Assembly (NCBI GenBank): GCA_963697565.1
Contig: CAVOOM010000008.1
Span: forward strand, 62,001 to 126,000
Origin: CAWFSE01 sp963697565
GTDB lineage: Bacteria > Actinomycetota > Actinomycetes > CAVWCF01
Length of the DNA stretch: 64,000 nt
Reading direction: 5' to 3'
Positions 51,951-63,500 of this stretch are shown piece after piece (position 1 is the stretch's first letter; each line of letters opens with the position of its first letter). A program made the translations under genes and the position numbers. Under the pieces are notes generated by a model. The model made no database searches, was not told the origin of the DNA, and saw only the letters and a list, made by a program, of their open reading frames with translations.

Positions 51951-54888
51951 ATGACCGTCGGAGCTGCTGAGGACTACGCCCACCGGGCCGTGGCGATCGT
52001 CGGGGTGGGCGCGGTGATGCCGGACGCCATCGACGCGGACGCCTTCTGGGCCAACATCACCGGCGGCCGCTACAGCATCACCGACGTGCCGGACGGGCGA
52101 TGGGACCCGGCCCTCTACTACGACGCCGACCCGTACGCGCCGGAGAAGACGTACTCGAAGATCGGCGGCTGGGTCCGCGAATTCGACTGGAACCCGCTGG
52201 GCTGGAAGCTGCCGATCCCGCCGCTGGTCTCCGCGGCGATGGACGAGGGCCAGAAGTGGGCGGTCGCGTGCACGCGCGCCGCCCTCATTGACGCCGGCTG
52301 GCCCGAGCGGTCGTTCGACCACGAGCGGACCGCGGTCATCTTCGGCAACGCCCTCGCCGGCGAGAAGCACTACCTCACCGCGCTGCGGATCAGCTTCCCC
52401 GAGTTCGCCCAGAGCCTCGAGCAGTCGCCCAGCTTCGCCGCGCTGCCTGCCGACGTCCGGGCGGCGTTGCTCGCCGAGTCGCACGACCGGATGATGGCCG
52501 CGACGCCGCCGATCACCGAGGACACGATGCCCGGCGAGCTCGGCAACGTCCTGGCCGGCCGGATCGCGAACGTCTTCGACTTCCGCGGCCCCAACTTCGT
52601 CACCGACGCGGCGTGCGCCTCGGCCCTGGCCGCGATCGCCGCCGGCGTGGACGGGCTGCTCGCCCATGAGTTCGACACCTTGGTGACCGGCGGCATCGAC
52701 CGCAACATGAACGCCGCGGCGTTCGTGAAGTTCTGCAAGATCGGCGCGCTGTCGGCGACCGGCACCCGGCCGTACGCCGACGGGGCCGACGGCTTCGTGA
52801 TGGGCGAGGGCGCCGCGGTCTTCGTGCTCAAGCGGCTCGCCGACGCCGAGGCCGCGGGCGACCGGGTCTACGCGGTCCTACGCGGCATCGCCGGCTCCAG
52901 CGACGGCAGGGGCAAGGGGATCACCGCCCCGAACCCGATCGGGCAGCGCCTCGCGGTCGAGCGCGCCTGGCGGCAGGCCGGCCTCAGCCCGGCGAGCGCG
53001 ACGCTGGTGGAGGGGCACGGCACCTCGACGCGGGTCGGCGACGTGGCCGAGGTCGACGGGCTCACGTCGGTCTTCGGGGCGGCCGGGGCCGCGCCGGGGT
53101 CGATCGCGCTTGGCTCGGTGAAGTCCAACATCGGGCACCTCAAGGCCGCCGCCGGCGCCGCCGGGCTGTTCAAGGCGGCCCTCGCGCTGCACCACAAGGT
53201 GCTGCCGCCCAGCCTGAACTTCGCCGCCCCCAACCCCAACATCGACTTCGCCGCGGGCCCGTTCCTGGTCAACACCGAGCTGCGCGAGTGGCCGACGCCC
53301 CCGAGCGGCGTGCGCGCCGCCGGCGTCAGCGCGTTCGGCTTCGGCGGCACCAACTTCCACGTCGTGCTCGAGGAGTACGTCCCCGGCCGCCTCCGCGCCG
53401 GCACCACGAGGACCTTCGCCGCCTCGGCGCCCGCGCCGGCAGCGGTCAGCGCCGCCGCGGACCCCGGGCCCGCCAAGGCCCCGCTCCGCGGGCTGGTCGT
53501 CCTCGGCGCGGCCGACGAGGCCTCCCTCGCCGACCGGCTCGGGCGGGTCGCCGACGCCGCCGGCCGAGGCGATGCCCCGTCGCCGGCCGCGCCGGCCGCC
53601 GCCGACCTGGCCGCACCCGTGCGGATCGCCCTCGACTTCGCCGACGCCGCCGAGCTGGCCGACAAGGCGGGCAAGGCCAAGGCGGCGCTTGCCGCAGGCC
53701 AGCCGGCCATCTGGCGGGCCCTGCGCTCCCGCGGCGTCTTCCTCGGCCGCGGCGCCGGCCCCGAAGACCGCGTTCCTCTTCACCGGCCAGGGCTCTCAGT
53801 ACGTCAACATGCTCAAGCAGCTGCGCGCCACCGAGCCGATCGTCGCGGCGACCTTCGCCGAGGCGGACCGGGTGATGACGCCGCTGCTCGGTCGGCCGCT
53901 GACCGACTTCATCTTCATCGACGCCGAGGACCCGGCCGCGGTCAAGCAGCTGGAGCAGCAGCTGCTGCAGACCGAGATCACCCAGCCCGCCGTGCTCGCC
54001 ACCGACATCGCCCTCTACCGGCTGCTGCAGGCGTACGGGGTCGAGCCGGACATGGTCATGGGCCACAGCCTCGGCGAGTACGCCGCCCTGGTCGCGGCGG
54101 GGTCGCTGACCTTCGCCTCGGCGCTGGAGGCGGTCAGCGCGCGCGGGCACGAGATGGCGACGCTGTCCATCGGCGACAACGGCGCCATGGCTGCGGTCTT
54201 CGGCCCGCTCGCCGAGATCGAGCGCATCGTCGACGGGGCTGAGGGCTACGTCGTCGTCGCCAACGTCAACAGCACCAGCCAGGCGGTCATCGGCGGCGCC
54301 ACGGCGGCCGTCGAGGGCGTGATGGGCGCCTTCGCCGAGGCGGGCTTCACCGCGGTGCGGATCCCGGTGAGCCACGCGTTCCACACCTCGATCGTGGCCC
54401 CCGCGAGCGAGCCGCTTGAAGGTCGCGCTGGCCCGAATGGAGCTGCGGGCCCCGGTGCGCCCGATCGTCGCCAACGTCGACGGCGCCTTCTACCCCACCG
54501 GGCCCGGCGCCGACGAGCAGATGCTCGACATCCTGGGCCGCCAGGTGGCCGAGCCGGTGCAGTTCGTCCGCGGGCTCGAGACCCTGTACGACGCGGGCGC
54601 CCGGATGTTCGTCGAGGTCGGCCCCAAGCGCGCGCTGCACGGCTTCGCCGAGGACGTCCTGGGCGCCACGCACGACGACGCCCAGGCGCTGTTCGCCAAC
54701 CACCCCAAGGCCGGCGACGTGCCGTCCTTCAACCAGGCCCTGGCCGGGCTGTACGCGGCCGGCCTCGGCGCCGCCGGCCCCCGCCGCGCCGGCCCTGCGC
54801 CGATCGCGGCGCCTGCCCCGGCTCCCGCCGCGGCCCCCGCCGACCATCTCGACCGCCTCGACCCCTGCCCGTTCTGGAGCCGCCATGA
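51951..54888 (+). CDS. Type I polyketide/PUFA-like synthase, KS-AT protein (two or three inserted bases)
   Basis: About 979 codons. The ketosynthase (residues ~10-460) has the Cys in VTDAACASALAAI, His in VEGHGTSTRVGD and His in KSNIGHLKAAAG. A Pro/Ala-rich linker is followed by an acyltransferase (~610-930) with TAFLFTGQGSQYVNM, the Ser in VMGHSLGEYAALV and SHAFHTSI. Layout and motifs resemble PfaA and related secondary-lipid synthases. Extra bases are at about 53757 and 54417. A third change near 54870 decides whether the protein ends at the TGA overlapping the next ATG, as annotated, or runs on as a fusion. GACCC-type pentamer repeats lie just upstream, and AGGAGA precedes the ATG. Confidence 0.85.
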
Positions 54889-57800
54889 CCACCGACCGCT
54901 ACGTCGAGCTCGGCCACCTGTTCGCCGACTTCCTCGAGCACGGTCGCGAGATCATGGAGGGCACCGCTCCCGCGCCGCTCCGGCGGCTCGGGCACGGGCC
55001 CGATGGAGCCGGTGGCCATCACCGGCGCGGCCCTGGGGCTGCCCGGCACCGAGCGGGTGTTCGACGACCACAACGTGGCGCGGCTGCTCGGCGGCGAGCA
55101 GCTGATCGACCTGATCCCCACCCGGTTCCGGCACAAGATCCTCGACAAGCACATCACCCGGCTGGTCAAGGGCGACGGGGGCGGGCGGTTCGAGTCGATC
55201 GACGACCCGGCCGACGTTCTCAAGCTGGCCGGCCGCGCCGGTCACCTCGACCTCGTCGAGGAGTTCGGCGTCGACCCCGAGCGCGACCGCGCGCTCGACA
55301 CGGTCACCCGGCTCGCGATCGGCGCCGGGTTCGACGCGCTGCGCGACGCCGGGATCCCGCTCGTCCAGCACTACCGGCTCACCTCGCTCGGCACCCAGCT
55401 GCCCTCGCGCTGGGGCCTGCCCGACTCGATGCGCGACGACACCGGGGTGATCTTCGCCTCCGCGTTCCCCGGGTTTGACGCCTTCGCCGACGAGCTCGAG
55501 CGCCACTACACCGACCAGGGCCGCCGCCACGAGCTGGAGGGGCTGCGGTCCCTGCGTGCCCGGGTCACCGACGCCGAGCCGGTCGCCGCCGAGCTCGACC
55601 ACCGCACCCGCGAGCTGGAGGCGCTGCTCGCCGAGGAGGGCTACGAGTTCGACCGCCGCTTCCTGTTCCGCGTCTTGTCGATGGGGCACTCGCAGTTCGC
55701 CGAGATCATCGGCGCCCGCGGGCCGAACACCCAGGTGAACTCCGCCTGCGCGAGCACCACGCAGGCCATCGCCCTGGCCGAGGACTGGATCCGCGCCGGC
55801 CGCTGCCGCCGGGTCGTCATCGTCGCCGGCGACGACGTCACCGCCGACCACCTCGTCGACTGGGTCGGATGCCGGCTTCCTCGCCTCCGGCGCCGCGGCC
55901 ACCGACGACGTCGTCGAGAACGCCGCGCTGCCGTTCGACAACCGCCGGCACGGGATGATCATGGGCATGGGGGCCGCCGGCCTCGTGGTCGAGTCGGCGG
56001 AGGCGGCCCGCGAACGCGGGATCCAGCCGATCTGCGAGGTGCTGTCGTCGGTCACGGCCAACAGCGCCTTCCACGGCACCCGCCTGGACGTCGAGCACAT
56101 CGGCCAGCTCATGGAGAGCCTGGTCGCCCAGGCCGAGGCGCGCGGCGTACGCCGCCACGAGTTCGCGCCGGAGACGGTCTTCGTCTCGCACGAGACGTAC
56201 ACCCCGGCCCGCGGCGGCAGCGCCGCCGCCGAGATCAACGCGCTGCGGCAGGTCTTCGGCGCCGATGCCGACCGGATCGTCATCGCCAACACCAAGGGGT
56301 TCACGGGCCACCCGATGGGCGTGGGCATCGAGGACGTCGTCGCGGTCAAGGCGCTGGAGACCGGCCTCGTGCCGCCTATCCCCAACTTCCGCGACATCGA
56401 CCCCGAGCTGGGCCAGCTCAACCTGTCGACCGGGGGGGCGTACCCGGTGCGCTTCGCCCTGCGTCTCGCGGCCGGGTTCGGGTCGCAGATCAGCATGACG
56501 CTGCTGCGCTGGACCCCGGTGCCCGACGGCGCCCACCGCGAGCCCACTGCCTTGGGCCACGGCTACCGCGTGGTCGATCCGGCCGCGTGGGGCGCGTGGC
56601 TGCGCGGCCTGAGCGGGCAGGACGACCCGCAGCTCGAGGTCGTCCAGCGGCGGCTGCGCGTCGTGGACCGGGGTTGGTCCGCGCCGAGGACGGCTCCCGC
56701 GGCGCCGGCCGTGCCGGTGGCGGTGCCAGCCGCGGCTCCGGTCGCGCCGGTCGCGCCGGTCGTCCCCGTCATGCCGGCCGTGCCGGCCGCGCCGGCCGCG
56801 CCCGCTGCCGCGGCTGCCCCGGCGGGGGTGGACCCGGTGGTGGCCGAGGTGTTGTCGGTGGTGTCGGAGAAGACGGGCTACCCGCAGGAGATGCTGGATC
56901 TGGACCTGGATCTGGAGGCGGACCTGGGCGTCGACACGGTGAAGCAGGCGGAGGTGTTCGCCGCGATCCGGGAGACGTTCGCGATCGAGCGGGACGACTC
57001 GCTGCAGCTGCGGGACTACCCGACGCTGACGCATGTGGTCGGGTTCGTCCGGGACCGGGGCACGAACCTGCCGGCGGCCGCGCCCGCCGCGGCCGCCTGC
57101 TCCCGCCGCGCCCGCCGCGGCTGCGGCCCCGGCGGGGGTGGACCCGGTGGTGGCCGAGGTGTTGTCGGTGGTGTCGGAGAAGACGGGCTACCCGCAGGAG
57201 ATGCTGGATCTGGACCTGGATCTGGAGGCGGACCTGGGCGTCGACACGGTGAAGCAGGCGGAGGTGTTCGCCGCGATCCGGGAGACGTTCGCGATCGAGC
57301 GGGACGACTCGCTGCAGCTGCGGGACTACCCGACGCTGACGCATGTGGTCGGGTTCGTCCGGGACCGGGGCACGAACCTGCCGGCGGCCGCGCCCGCCGC
57401 GGCCGCCTGCTCCGGCGCCGCGCCCGCCGCGGCGGCCGCCCCGGCGGGGGTGGACCCGGTGGTGGCCGAGGTGTTGTCGGTGGTGTCGGAGAAGACGGGC
57501 TACCCGCAGGAGATGCTGGATCTGGACCTGGATCTGGAGGCGGACCTGGGCGTCGACACGGTGAAGCAGGCGGAGGTGTTCGCCGCGATCCGGGAGACGT
57601 TCGCGATCGAGCGGGACGACTCGCTGCAGCTGCGGGACTACCCGACGCTGACGCATGTGGTCGGGTTCGTCCGGGACCGGGGCACGAACCTGCCGGCGGC
57701 CGCGCCCGCCGCGGCCGCCTGCTCCCGCCGCGCCCGCCGCGGCGGCCGCCCCGGCGGGGGTGGACCCGGTGGTGGCCGAGGTGTTGTCGGTGGTGTCGGA

Positions 57801-60583
57801 GAAGACGGGCTACCCGCAGGAGATGCTGGATCTGGACCTGGATCTGGAGGCGGACCTGGGCGTCGACACGGTGAAGCAGGCGGAGGTGTTCGCCGCGATC
57901 CGGGAGACGTTCGCGATCGAGCGGGACGACTCGCTGCAGCTGCGGGACTACCCGACGCTGACGCATGTGGTCGGGTTCGTCCGGGACCGGGCGACCACCC
58001 TGCCCGGCTGGCGGCGCGGGTGCCGCGGAGCCGCCGCCCGCGGCCGCCCTGCCGGAGGTCCCGGTGCTGTCCGGCAGCCTGGAGGCCGCCGAGCAGATCC
58101 CGCGGCGGGTGCCCGTTCCGGTGCTCCGCCCGGCCCTCGACCGGTGCCGTCCCACCGGGGTGCGGCTGGACGAGACCGCCCGCGTCGTGGTCATGGCCGA
58201 CCAGGGCGGAGTGGGCGACGCGCTGGTCAGCCAGCTCGGCAAGCTCGGCGTCGCGGTCCTCGCCGTCGCCGACGCGCCCGACGCCGAGACGCTGGGCCAG
58301 CGGTTGGCCGAGTTCAGCGCGGAGGATCCGGTCACCGGCGTGTACTGGCTGCCGGCCCTCGACGCCGAGGGCCCGGTCGGCGGAGCTGGACCTCGACGCC
58401 TGGCGCGAGGCCCTGCGGATCCGGGTCGGGCTGCTGTACACGGCCATGCGGGCGCGTCGCCGAGGGCTCGCCGTTCCTGGTCGCGGCCACCCGGATGGGC
58501 GGGCAGCACGGCTACGACCCGGCCGGGGCGGTCAACCCGCTCGGCGGAGCGCGTCACCGGGTTCGCCAAGGCGTACGCGCCGGGAGGCCGCCGACGCGCT
58601 CGTCAAGGCGGTCGACCTGGCGCCGAGCCGCAAGACCGCGGCGTTGGCCGAGCTGCTGATCGGCGAGACCCTGCGTGATCCCGGCTGCGTCGAGGTCGGC
58701 TACGCCGACGAGGAGCGCTGGACGATCGGGCTGGAGGAGCGGCCGGCCGACGACGGCCGGCCGGGGCTCACCCTCGACGGGTCGACGGTGTACGTGGTCA
58801 CCGGGCGCCGCCGGCAGCATCGTGTCGGCCATCGTGGCCGACCTCGCCAAGGCCGGCGGGGGCGGCGTCTTCCACCTGCTGGACCTCACACCGGAGCCGG
58901 ACCCGTCCGACCCGGACCTGGTGCGGTACGCGACCGACCGCGAGGGCCTCAAGCAGGACCTGATCGCCCGCCACAAGGCGGCGGGGGAGAAGGTCACCCC
59001 GGTGGCCGTGGAGCGCGAGCTCGCCTCCCTGGAGCGGCGCAGCGCGGCGCTGGCGGCCCTCGAGGCCGTGGCCGCGGCGGGAGGCCAGGCGATCTACCAC
59101 AGCGTCGACCTGGGCGATGTCGCCGCCGTGGGCGCCGTCATGGACGAGGCGCTCCAGCACTCCGGCCGGGTCGATGTGCTGGTGCACGCCGCCGGCATCG
59201 AGATCAGCCGACGGCTGGCCAACAAGGAGCCAGACGAGTTCAGCCGGGTGTTCGCCGTGAAGAGCGACGGCTGGTTCGCCCTGATGTCCGCCCTGCGCGG
59301 GCGCCCGCTCGGAGCGGTGGTGGCCTTCAGCTCGGTGGCCGGACGGTTCGGCAACCTGGGCCAGACCGACTACGCCGCAGGCAACGACCTGCTGTGCAAG
59401 CTCGCCTCGAACCTGCGCACGTCGCAGCCGGACACCCGCGGGATCGCCATCGACTGGACCGCCTGGGGCGGCATCGGCATGGCCACCCGCGGCTCGATCC
59501 CGGTGATGATGGAGGCGGCGGGCATCGACATGCTGCCGCCCGAGGCCGGGATCGCCACCGTGCGGCGCGAGCTCATCTCCGGCGGCACGAGCGACGAGAT
59601 CGTCGTCGCCCAGCGGCTGGGGATCATGACCGCCGAGTACGCCGAGGCCGGCGGGCTCGACGTCGACGCGATCGACGTGTCTGCCGCAGGCCCCATGATC
59701 GGCCAGGTGGTCGAGATGGGCGTGCACAGCGGGCTGGTCGTGGAGACCACGTTGGATCCGACGGCCCAGCCGTTCCTGGACCACCACCGGATCTCGGGGA
59801 CCCCTGTCCTGCCCGGCGTCATGGGGATGGAGGCCTTCGCCGAGTTGGCCGGGCTCGCCTTCCCGGACCGCCACGTCGTGGCGATCGAGGACGTCGACTT
59901 CCTGCGGCCGCTGAAGTTCTACCGCGATGAGCCGCGCACGCTGCGGATCAGCGCCACCTTCGTACGGGATGGCGACGACGTCGTCGCGCGGTGCCGGCTC
60001 GAGGCCAGCCGCACGCTGCCCGGACGCGAGGAGCCCGAGGTGACGACGCACTTCACCGGTCGGGTCCGGTTGGCGGGCGCCCCTGCCCGCCGAGGCGACC
60101 GGTCAGGCGCCGGGCGACCCGTCCGGGCCCAGCGTTGGCCAGGGACCGCTGTACGAGGTCCTCTTCCATGGCCCGGCCTACCAGGTGGTCGACGACGTGT
60201 GGCGTGACGGCTCGGCGATCCTCGGCCGCTACGCCGAAGGGCTGGTCCCCGGCCACCATCCGGACTCGCAGCCGACGGTCACCGATCCTCGGCTCGTCGA
60301 GCTGTGCTTCCAGACGGCGGCCGTGGCCGCCCTGGCCGAGCACGGGTTGCTGGCGCTGCCCGCGCACGTCGACCGCGTGGTCGTGCTCGGGCATCCGGCC
60401 GAGCCGGCTGGTCGCCTCGCGGCGGTGACGGCCGAGGGCGCCGGCGGAGGGGTCGACGCCGAGGTGCTCGACGGCGAGGGGCGGGTGTTCGTGCGGTTGG
60501 AGGGCTACCGCACGATCGAGCTGCCGCAGGCGGTCGATGAGGCGCTGCTGGCGCCGCTGCGCGCCGTGGCCTCGGCGGGTTGA
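54885..60583 (+). CDS. Type I PUFA-like synthase, KS-ACP x4-KR-DH protein (many inserted bases)
   Basis: About 1,900 codons. After a short N-terminal segment (DRYVELGHLFADFLEHGREIMEG), a second ketosynthase has the Cys in QVNSACASTTQAIAL and His residues in FVSHETYTPARGGS and NTKGFTGHPMGVGIED. Four carrier domains (56821 to ~58000) each read DLEADLGVDTVKQAEVF. A structural/catalytic ketoreductase pair follows (VYVVTGAAGSIVSAI, SSVAGRFGNLGQTDYAAGNDLL), then a hot-dog dehydratase with FLDHHRISGTPVLPGVMGMEAFAE. Extra single bases fall near 54973, 55868, 58003, 58378, 58452, 58553, 58588, 58808 and 60083. Chain elongation, ketoreduction and dehydration on a carrier-bound chain is inferred. No enoylreductase is seen in the window. 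Confidence 0.85.
56821..58000 (+). repeat. Four tandem, nearly identical carrier-domain repeats (units of 310-312 bp)
   Basis: Units start at 56821, 57131, 57443 and 57753. From GGCGGGGGTGGACCC to the end of the carrier domain, about 245 bp, I see no difference between copies. The Ala/Pro linkers differ by 2 bp in length (310, 312, 310), which throws the frame between copies 1-2 and 3-4. Removing one C from the GCCGCCTGCTCC run repairs both. This level of identity suggests recent duplication, gene conversion or assembly effects. Confidence 0.95.
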
Positions 60584-60588
60584 GCGCC

Positions 60589-63500
60589 ATGTCGAGTGCC
60601 ATGTCGAGTAACAGGGCCCAGACTGCGGATCGACCGCCCCTGCCGTTCCGGCGGCTGGCCCTGCTCGGCCGCGGCCCGGCCGCGGTCCGGCTGCTCGACG
60701 CCATCGCCGAGCTCGGGCCCCAGCGGCCGGCGACCCTGGCCCTGTACGTCGACGCCGATCGGCAGTCCCGGTACGTGCGGGACGCCGACGAGGCGTACGG
60801 GATCGGGCCGAGTGTGGGCGATCTGGCCCGGGTCGAGGCGGCCCTGCGCGAGTCAGCGGCCGACGCGGTGTGGCTCGGGCGGGGCCTCGGCCCCGCCCTG
60901 CGCGGCATCTGCGAGGTCAGCCGGCGGCTCGGCCTCATCGTGGTCGGGCCGTCGCTGGAGGCGCTGGACCGCCTGGGCGACCCGATCGGGGCGAAGCTGC
61001 TGGCCGAGGAGCTGGGGATCGCCTCCGTTCCTTGGTCCGAGGGACAGGTCGAGGACGTCGAGAGCGCGCTGGGGTGGGCGGCCCGGCTGGGCTACCCGCT
61101 CTTCGTCAAGGCCGCCGCAGCAGGCCGGGACGGGCTTGGCGTCCGCCGGGTCTCCTCGGCGGCCGACCTGCCGGGGGCCTTCGAGGCGGTCCGGTCCGAG
61201 GCCGGGCTCCTCTTCGGCGACCCGCGCGTCTTCCTCGAGCAGAAGGTCCCCGAGGCCAGGCACCTCGGGGTCCAGGTGATCTCCGACGGCCAGGGCACCG
61301 TGTGGGCCGCGGGCCTCTGCGAGTGCACGCTGCAGCGCCGCAACCGGACCATCGTCGAGGAGTCGGCCTCCCCGGGCCTGCCGGCGCCCGCGGGTCGCCG
61401 AGCTCTGCGACGCCGCGTCCCGCCTCGCGGCGGCCACCGGCTTCAGCGGGGTCGGGACGGTGGAGTTCCTGGTCGGCCCGGACGACGCGCCCGCGCTGCT
61501 CCTGGGTGTGGACACCCAGCTGGGCGCCGAGCACGGCGTCACCGAGGTCGTCACCGGCCTCGACCTGGTCAAGTGCGGGCTGGAGGTGGCGGCCGGCCGG
61601 CGCCTCCCGGGCGATCACCCCGAGCCGGCGGGGCACGCGGTGTCCGTGCGGTTGCGCGCGGAGGACCCCGAGCGCGGGTTCGTCCCCACCCCAGGCCGGA
61701 TCCGCCAGCTGAGGCTCCCGTCCGGGCCGGGTCTGCGGGTGGACGCCGGAGTCGCCGAGGGCGACGTCGTGCCCAGCCGGCCTGGACCCGATCCTGGCCA
61801 CCCTCGTCGCCTGGGGGCAGGACCGCGCGGAGGCGATCGCGCGGCTGGTCCGCGGGCTTCACCAGACCACGATCGTCATCGACGGCGGCGGCACGAACAA
61901 GGCGTTTCTGCTCGCGGTGCTCAACCATCCGGACTTCGCGCTCGGCCGGCTGGACACCGGCTGGCTGGACCGCGGGATCGCCGACCGCACGCTCTTCCCG
62001 ACCGAGCATGCCGAGGTCGCCCTGCTGCAGGCCGCGATCGACGCGTACGCGACGCGACCACGAGCTCGCCCGCAAGGCCTTCTTCGCGACGGCAGCCCGC
62101 GGCCGTCCCGAGGTCCGCCGCGACCAGGGCCACCGGATCAGGTTCCGCTACCGGGGCCAAGAGGTGCCGCTGCGCGTGCTGCGGCTCGGCCCGCACGACT
62201 ACCGGATCGACACCGGCGCGCGCCGGCTCGATCTGACGGTCACCCCGCGCGGACCCCTGGAGAGCCTGCTCGCGGTCGGCGGCCGCCAGGTGCGCACCCT
62301 GTCGGTGGTGGACGGGCCGGTGCACTCGGTCGAGGTCGAGGGGGTCACCCACACCTTCACCCGTGACGACGGCGGCACCGTGCGCGCCCCAGCCCCGGGC
62401 GTCGTGTTGGCGCTGCCGGTCCGCCCCGGCGACCGCGTCGCGGTGGGCGACACCATCGCGGTGCTCGAGGCGATGAAGATGGAGACGGCGGTCGCCGCGC
62501 CGTTCGCCGGCCGGGTCCGCTCGGTCGCGGCGCTGGTCAACTCCCAGGTCGACGCCGGGCAGGCGCTGCTCGAGCTTGAGCTCGGCGAGGACCAGACGGC
62601 CCCGGACCCCGGCAACGCGCCCGCGGCGCAGCAGCTCGACCTCGCCCTGCCTGACCTGGCCGAGGGCGACCCGGAGCCGACGAGACCCGGCCTGGTGCTC
62701 GAGACCCTGCACGCGTACCTGCTCGGCTACGACACCGACCCCAAGGACATCCAGCGCCTGGTCACCCGGGCGGGCGGCCCGTTGGCCGACCTGCCGGTCG
62801 ACGACCCGCAGGTCATGGACCGCGAAGGGGAGATCCTTCGGCTCTTCGCCGACCTCTGCGCGCTCTCGCGCCGCCAGCACGAGGGCGACGACGACGACGA
62901 GCAGGCCCTGGCCCGCAGCCCGCAGGAGTACTTCGCCTCGTACCTGCGCGCTCCCGGCCGCTCGCGCGACACGCTGCCCGCCCCCTTCCTGGACCGGCTG
63001 CGGCGGGTGCTCGCCCGATACGGAGTCCCCGGCCTGGAGCCGTCGCCGGCCCTCGACGAGGCGCTGCTGCGCATCTTCCGGGCCCAGCAGCGGCTCGGGG
63101 AGGCCGTCCCCGTCGTCGCGTCCCTGCTGGAGCGAGGGATCGCCAACCGCGACCGGATGATGCGCCGCATCGGCGACCTCGACGCGGTCCGCCGCATGCT
63201 CGACCGGCTCGTGGCGGCCACCGACGGCCGCTACCCGACGATCGCCGACCTCGCCCAAGAGGCGCAGTTCCGGTGGTTCGCCGAGCCGGAGGTCGAGCGG
63301 GTCCAGGCCCTGGGGTACGCCACGGCCGAGACCTCCTACGCGGCACTGCGCCGCGACCCGGGCGGACCGGAGCGGGCGGACCTCATCGCCAGCCTGGTCT
63401 CCTGCCCGCAGCCCCTGCGCCCGCTGCTGCAGCGGTGGTACCGAGGCGCCGGACCTGAGCTCCAGGGCGCGCTGCTGGAGACGGCCGTCCGCCGCTACTA

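Noticed and set aside
56821..58000. Tandem repeats considered as a CRISPR array or satellite
   Set aside because: Units are about 310 bp, coding, and translate to carrier domains; there are no short repeats with unique spacers.
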